A stretch of 64,000 nucleotides of DNA from Ammoniphilus resinae. GTDB taxonomy: Bacteria > Bacillota > Bacilli > Aneurinibacillales > RAOX-1. Location of the stretch: assembly GCF_017873965.1 (NCBI RefSeq), contig NZ_JAGGKT010000006.1:124001-188000 (forward strand), written 5' to 3'. Below the pieces are notes generated by a model, which was given only the letters and a program-made list of their open reading frames with translations, did no database searches and was not told where the DNA came from. Numbering within the stretch: position 1 is the first letter of the stretch; each line of letters opens with the position of its first letter. The translations under genes were made by a program, and so were the position numbers. Positions 63,770-64,000 of the stretch are shown in pieces.

Positions 63770-64000
63770 AGAGAAAGAGTGTACTTATCGTGATACTAGC
63801 GATCATGCTTTTGAGTGGTGGGGGGATAGGATACTATTACTGGTATCAAGGAAGCAATTATGTGCAGACAGAGGATTCGCGTATTGCCGGTGATATCTAT
63901 CGGGTGATGCCAAAAATCTCAGGGAAATTGGCTGCTCTTTCCGTTGAGGAAGGGGACACCGTCATTGCCGATCAGATTGTAGGGAATCAGGATCAGAGCA
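63766..64000 (+). CDS. HlyD/EmrA-like efflux membrane-fusion protein (partial, runs off the window)
   Basis: Only the first 78 codons are present. One N-terminal membrane helix (about 5-25) is followed by NYVQTEDSRIAGDIYRVMPK and ISGKLAALSVEEGDTVIADQ, the start of a biotinyl-lipoyl-like half as in EmrA. It overlaps the MarR gene stop. An EmrB-like transporter is expected beyond the edge, but that is not visible. Confidence 0.85.
   Translation, partial: MKRKSVLIVILAIMLLSGGGIGYYYWYQGSNYVQTEDSRIAGDIYRVMPKISGKLAALSVEEGDTVIADQIVGNQDQS

Overview
The window is chromosomal DNA of a spore-forming member of the Bacillales. It follows the origin-proximal gene order known from Bacillus subtilis: yaaO-tmk-holB-ricT-yabA, trmN6-rsmI-abrB, metG-tatD-yabE-rnmV-ksgA-yabG-veg-sspF-ispE-purR-ridA-spoVG, glmU-prs-ctc-pth-fin-mfd, spoVT, yabM-yabN-rqcP-yabP-yabQ-divIC-spoIIE-tilS-hpt-ftsH, coaX-hslO-yacD-cysK. 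Spore genes (yabG, sspF, spoVG, fin, spoVT, yabP, yabQ, spoIIE) and sporulation-type promoters (sigma-H before spoVG, sigma-F before fin, sigma-G before spoVT, a 21-nt-spaced Spo0A-type promoter before spoIIE) show an endospore former. The lineage looks like Bacillales outside Bacillus proper, perhaps Paenibacillaceae-like. The species cannot be read from the sequence.

Four blocks interrupt this backbone. (1) About 4.35-9.44 kb, between yabA and trmN6: an operon behind a textbook SAM-I (S-box) riboswitch. It encodes a two-subunit CoA-transferase, a thioredoxin-like lipoprotein and a NitT/TauT-type ABC importer. I know of no described pathway with this combination, and it is the best candidate here for an undescribed system. 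(2) About 22.1-29.04 kb, between spoVG and glmU: a clade II type nitrous oxide reductase cluster, nosC-nosZ-nosB-nosD-nosY-nosF, followed by a YtkA-like and a SurA-like lipoprotein. In front is a perfect FNR box placed for class II activation. (3) About 38.6-43.9 kb, between spoVT and yabM: a TRAP transporter with one dctP and a tandem duplication of dctQM. (4) About 55.9-59.57 kb, between ftsH and coaX: nadA-nadB-nadC for de novo NAD synthesis. Housekeeping genes usual at this locus in B. subtilis (darA, yaaR, yazA, yabR, two tRNA genes, yabS, yabT) are missing.

The backbone covers replication (tmk, holB, yabA), translation and RNA maturation (metG, rsmI, trmN6, rnmV, ksgA, tilS, pth, rqcP, ctc), cell envelope (glmU, yabM, yabE, divIC), nucleotide and cofactor synthesis (prs, purR, hpt, nadABC, coaX, ispE), proteostasis (ftsH, hslO, prsA-like, yacD), repair (mfd) and sporulation. 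Nearly all genes are on the plus strand; only abrB is reversed. The right edge cuts a MarR-controlled efflux operon.

No rRNA, tRNA, CRISPR array, insertion sequence or prophage was seen. Intergenic repeats include two 45-nt near-identical tandem copies upstream of nosC, four palindromic 23-nt modules (two per orientation) upstream of yabM, and a terminator family sharing an identical 12-nt arm after spoVT and after both dctM copies.
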